Assembly: GCA_020024475.1 (NCBI GenBank)
Contig: JAHHTS010000005.1
Span: forward strand, 1-56,344
DNA length: 56,344 bases
DNA from: Oscillospiraceae bacterium
Lineage (GTDB): Bacteria; Bacillota; Clostridia; Oscillospirales; Ruminococcaceae
Direction of reading: 5' to 3'
In this document: positions 53,501 through 56,344 of the stretch, in pieces
How positions within the stretch are numbered: position 1 is the first letter of the stretch
Layout of the letters: each line of letters opens with the position of its first letter
Notes under the pieces: model-generated
The model's input: only the letters and a program-made list of their open reading frames with translations
What the model was told of the DNA's origin: nothing
The model's database searches: none
Made by a program: the position numbers and the translations under genes

Positions 53501-54250
53501 TTATTTTGCATTTTTATATGCTTTTTGAATTGCATACCGTATATAACTTGTATCAATTGTTACACTAGCTTTAAGATCTTCACCCATCCAATTCGAAGAA
53601 TATTTTCCACCGAACAAATTATCAATAAGATTTTCTGCACCCATCATAACGTCTCCAGCTAATCCAGTTCCAGAATTACCACCGTTTTGAATTGTTGAAT
53701 AGTTTGAATTTGTCATTGTTGAATTTTTAGAATTTGTATCAGAAATCGCATCTCTAGAATTATTAGAATTTGTATTGTTTGAATTTGATGTGTTTGTATC
53801 TACTGTCATACCACCAATAAGCGCATTTACATCTTTACCTACAAGCCATTTTTCAAGGCTTTCTACTTGCTGATACCATTCTTTACCGATACCACTAGCA
53901 CCTTTCATACCATAAGAATCTTTAAGTTCCTTTTTACTCTTTACCTCACCTGGATTATAACCTACAAGCTGACCTGAACCGTCAAAACCTATATTTGTTT
54001 CTGTTTCATCAATTGAAATTTTAACAATTTTACCGTTTTGGTCAAAAACTGCTGCAACATTTGTTGTAGTCACAGCTCCTCTACCATTTTTACCTTCTGT
54101 ATATCCATATGTGTTATTTGTGTGCGTCAAACTAGCTACACCTACTTTGTAATTAAAATCACTATTTGGTTTGCTGTTATTTGATGAACCACAAGCTGTC
54201 ATTCCAAAAGCGATTGCAACAGCCATTAGCAATGAAAATATCTTCTTCAT
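53501..54250 (-). CDS. FMN-binding-like lipoprotein with Asn/Ser-rich linker
   Basis: A 249-residue lipoprotein. The signal peptide ends in the lipobox M-T-A-C with Cys20 as the lipidated residue. Residues 33-145 fit the clostridial FMN-binding-like repeat (V-A-A-V-F-D-Q-N-G-K-I-V-K-I, then K-K-E-L-K-D-S-Y-G-M, then G-K-E-W-Y-Q-Q). A low-complexity Asn/Ser/Thr tract (about 151-196) leads to a C-terminal A-S-V-T-I-D-T helix segment (220-249) like the end of a second repeat. The linker's flavinylation serine or threonine is not recognised, so true FMN attachment is unproven. AGGAG precedes the ATG. Confidence 0.78.
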   Translation of the reverse strand: MKKIFSLLMAVAIAFGMTACGSSNNSKPNSDFNYKVGVASLTHTNNTYGYTEGKNGRGAVTTTNVAAVFDQNGKIVKISIDETETNIGFDGSGQLVGYNPGEVKSKKELKDSYGMKGASGIGKEWYQQVESLEKWLVGKDVNALIGGMTVDTNTSNSNNTNSNNSRDAISDTNSKNSTMTNSNYSTIQNGGNSGTGLAGDVMMGAENLIDNLFGGKYSSNWMGEDLKASVTIDTSYIRYAIQKAYKNAK

Positions 54251-54538
54251 ATTTTGCTCCTTTTTGATTTTTAGTTATATCATTTAATTGATATACGTTT
54301 ATGTTTAATATTATCCAAATCAAAAAAAATATGCCTGTTTGTTAAAATTTTGTAATAAATATATGTCTTTTTTCTATACTACCCATGTATTTATATTTTT
54401 ATGACAAAATATCTAATATACATATATTACTTGACTACTATATCTGCTTTTAATCATAAAATTCTTATATTACATAAAAAACTATTTAAGTATTAATTAA
54501 TGTCAATTTTCGTAAATAAAACAATGTTATATTTATAT

Positions 54539-55879
54539 CTAGAACATTGTTTTATTTATTATTTCTCGAGCACATTTAACTAGTTCTTCATTACTATTAG
54601 ATACTTTTCCTTCTATAACCATATTTAATAATTTATTAAGTATTTCGCCTGTAATTTTAGATGGCTTTACACCTAATTTTATAATGTCATTACCATTTAT
54701 ATTGAGTTGCTTTAAAGAAAATGCCTTTTGTTTTTCAAATATTAAATTTAGTATATGTTCTACTCTATCATATTCTTCAGTGCGGTCAAAATCTCTTGTA
54801 TTCTGTCCTTTATTATCTGCTCTTTTAAGTAATAACAAAAGCCTCAAAAACTCTTGACCATGCTTATTTAATGCATGTAAAACATATTTTTCTTCTGCTT
54901 TAATTTCGGTATCATGATATTTAACGAGCTTCGTAATAATACTATAATCATAATTAGAAACCTTTAGTTTTTTAAGGATTATTTTTGTATATTCAAGGCT
55001 TATAGAAGCATGACCATAAAAGTGACCAATACCTTTTTGGTCTAATGTAAATGTGTCTGGTTTTCCCATATCATGAAACAATGCTGCTAACCTGAGATTT
55101 GGAATTGATGGTACATTTTCTATAACTATAGCAGTATGCGTTAAAATATCATATATATGATGTGGGTTTTTTTGATCAAAGTTTTCCATTTTTTTAATTG
55201 GTGGTATTATAACCGCAAACACATCAACATATTCTAATAAAACCATTTTTATATTTTTACCACAAAGTATTTTTTGTAATTCTATATAAACTCTTTCTGG
55301 GGCAATTTTTTTCAAGAGATGACAGTTTTTAAAAATTGCTCGTTTCGTATTTTCCTCTATATTAAATCCTAGTAATGATGAAAATCTTATAGCTCGCAAT
55401 ATTCTTAATGCATCCTCTTTAAATCTTTTATCTGGTTCGCCAACACATCTTATAGTCTTATTTTCAATATCGGTTTTACCATCATAAAAATCTATCAAAC
55501 CTTTTTGTGGGTTAAAATATATAGCGTTCATAGTAAAATCACGACGAGCACAATCTTCGGCTAAACTACTTGTAAATTCAATAACATCTGGATGTCTATT
55601 ATCGTTATAATTATTTTCAGTTCTAAAAGTAGTTATTTCTATATTACAATCATCAATCACTACTGTTACAGTACCATGTTTTATCCCAGTATCTATAGTT
55701 CTATAATTGCTGAAAAGTTCTTTTACATTACATGGTAAAGCATTTGTTGTTATATCAATATCATCAAAATTAAGGTTCATAATAGCGCTACGCACAGCTC
55801 CACCTACAACATATGCCTCATATCCTGCATTATTTAGTGTTTCAAGCACTTTTTTTGCTTCTATTGAAATATCAATCAT
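54539..55879 (-). CDS. cca: CCA-adding tRNA nucleotidyltransferase
   Basis: A 446-residue class II nucleotidyltransferase. The N-terminal head has G-G-A-V-R-S at 26-31 (usually G-G-x-V-R-D), the catalytic D40-I-D42, R-R-D-F-T-M-N-A and the R-x-x-R-A-I-R-F segment. An HD domain with A-A-L-F-H-D-M-G-K-P follows at about 255-275. It adds or repairs the 3' CCA end of tRNA. Very short spacing from the window's other genes is absent, and it seems to be transcribed alone or after rubredoxin. AAGGA precedes the ATG. Confidence 0.95.
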   Translation of the reverse strand: MIDISIEAKKVLETLNNAGYEAYVVGGAVRSAIMNLNFDDIDITTNALPCNVKELFSNYRTIDTGIKHGTVTVVIDDCNIEITTFRTENNYNDNRHPDVIEFTSSLAEDCARRDFTMNAIYFNPQKGLIDFYDGKTDIENKTIRCVGEPDKRFKEDALRILRAIRFSSLLGFNIEENTKRAIFKNCHLLKKIAPERVYIELQKILCGKNIKMVLLEYVDVFAVIIPPIKKMENFDQKNPHHIYDILTHTAIVIENVPSIPNLRLAALFHDMGKPDTFTLDQKGIGHFYGHASISLEYTKIILKKLKVSNYDYSIITKLVKYHDTEIKAEEKYVLHALNKHGQEFLRLLLLLKRADNKGQNTRDFDRTEEYDRVEHILNLIFEKQKAFSLKQLNINGNDIIKLGVKPSKITGEILNKLLNMVIEGKVSNSNEELVKCAREIINKTMF

Positions 55880-55927
55880 AATATATCCTTCTTTTTATGA
55901 TTTAAAATAAAACTATAAGCAATCTAA

Positions 55928-55956
55928 AACAAAAAAGCAGGGCTTCCCCTGCTTTT
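55928..55956 (-). terminator. Terminator after the rubredoxin gene
   Basis: On the minus strand AAAAGCAGGG / CCCTGCTTTT with a four-base loop, followed by TT and a mixed T-rich stretch. Confidence 0.85.
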
Positions 55957-55969
55957 GAATACAATTTAA

Positions 55970-56131
55970 TTAGTCAGCAATTTCAAACTGATCAATGCCA
56001 ACGCCACAAAGTGGACATACAAAATCATCTGGGAGATCTTCAAAAAGTGTGCCTGGAGCGATGCCCAATTCTTCATCACCAAGTTCTTCATCGTATACCC
56101 AACCGCATACTACACAACCGTATCTTGCCAT
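55970..56131 (-). CDS. rub: Rubredoxin
   Basis: A 53-residue electron carrier translated from the ATG at 56131, beginning M-A-R-Y-G-C-V-V-C-G and ending Q-F-E-I-A-D. The two iron-binding pairs are Cys6-x-x-Cys9 and Cys39-x-x-Cys42 (C-P-L-C-G-V-G), with the typical W-V-Y-D-E and G-x-x-F-E-D-L-P-D-D-F-V segments between. It carries one iron on four cysteines and serves anaerobic oxygen or peroxide reduction. AAAGGAG precedes the start. Being short, it is easily missed by length-limited gene calling. Confidence 0.96.
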   Translation of the reverse strand: MARYGCVVCGWVYDEELGDEELGIAPGTLFEDLPDDFVCPLCGVGIDQFEIAD

Positions 56132-56183
56132 AATAATGTTCTCCTTTATAATATTATTTTAGTCCTTATGGACTACTAAATGT

Positions 56184-56212
56184 AGTTTATATCTCAACTA
56201 TTTCTTTGTCAA
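56184..56212 (-). promoter_or_regulatory. Promoter of rubredoxin with a leader dyad
   Basis: On the minus strand TTGACA (56212-56207) and TAAACT (56189-56184) are 17 bases apart; a TATAAA two bases closer is an alternative -10. A perfect dyad, TAGTCC-TTAT-GGACTA at 56160-56175, lies in the leader. Confidence 0.55.
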
Positions 56213-56344
56213 TACTTTTTTGATGAAAATATAGTGTTATTTTATGGTAAAAATATATATTTATTATATTATTTGGAAGTTTTGTATAACTTATATAACA
56301 TAATATCAATATTTTTTTATATCTAATAAAGTAAAAAATAATTG

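Noticed and set aside
1..56344. CRISPR arrays, insertion sequences, prophage genes, rRNA or tRNA genes, toxin-antitoxin or restriction systems
   Set aside because: None was seen on reading the window; no spaced direct repeats, transposase or integrase motifs, cloverleaf sequences or defence genes were recognised.

Overview
The window is chromosomal DNA from a low-G+C Gram-positive bacterium, most likely an anaerobic, spore-forming member of the Clostridia. The reasons are the strong AT bias, AGGAGG-type ribosome binding sites before nearly every gene, a BofA/YaaL pair, a SpoIID domain, rubredoxin, formate-tetrahydrofolate ligase, RNase J, RNase R, a GdpP-type c-di-AMP phosphodiesterase and a lysine (L-box) riboswitch. 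No prophage, insertion sequence, integrase, CRISPR array, rRNA or tRNA gene was seen. Almost everything is core gene content, so the interest lies in a few unusual architectures and in the non-coding elements.

Layout. 1-1.7 kb: a thioredoxin-fold/CcdA membrane redox pair. 1.7-7.4 kb (minus): RlmH, a WalJ-like hydrolase, MurA, a membrane-anchored LysM-G5-M23 wall peptidase and an RluA-type pseudouridine synthase. 7.6-8.3 kb (plus): a TM2 protein followed after 3 nt by the RNase P RNA. 8.3-15.6 kb (minus): nitroreductase, threonine aldolase, a giant CinA / sortase-like / SpoIID fusion, ThiI and its cysteine desulfurase. 15.8-17.5 kb (plus): Fhs. 17.6-24.7 kb (minus): a small membrane protein, then the divisome module ftsE-ftsX-EnvC/PcsB-like hydrolase-S41 protease, a PucR-type regulator, an RsuA-type pseudouridine synthase and a DUF4830-like protein. 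24.8-26.2 kb (plus): CoaX and a cyclophilin. A 0.7-kb gene-free convergent gap follows. 26.9-44.2 kb (minus): BofA, YaaL, RNase R, SecG, a divergent type IIA topoisomerase pair, FtsH, Hpt, TilS, DnaB, L9, GdpP and RNase J. A candidate small RNA lies on the plus strand between secG and the topoisomerase genes. 44.5-49.6 kb (plus): RNase HI, the nifS-nifU-mnmA sulfur-transfer operon and MgtE. 49.6-56.1 kb (minus): an amidohydrolase under a lysine riboswitch, a short-chain dehydrogenase with an FMN-dependent oxidase, an FMN-binding-like lipoprotein, the CCA-adding enzyme and a 53-residue rubredoxin.

How the genes work together. Two separate sulfur relays serve tRNA thiolation: desulfurase plus ThiI for s4U8, and NifS/NifU plus MnmA for s2U34. 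Cell-envelope functions recur: MurA, two M23 hydrolases, FtsEX, S41 protease, SpoIID, WalJ and BofA. RNA decay and maturation is also prominent: RNase J, R, HI and P, the CCA enzyme, RlmH and two pseudouridine synthases.

The observations most worth following up are the single reading frame joining CinA to an extracytoplasmic, apparently inactive sortase-like domain and SpoIID; the lysine riboswitch controlling a YtcJ-type amidohydrolase not known to belong to lysine metabolism; the candidate small RNA at 30.17-30.31 kb; and the operator-like palindrome and leader hairpin before nifS. Many start codons were moved from the longest frame to the one with a properly spaced ribosome binding site; each case is stated in its entry.
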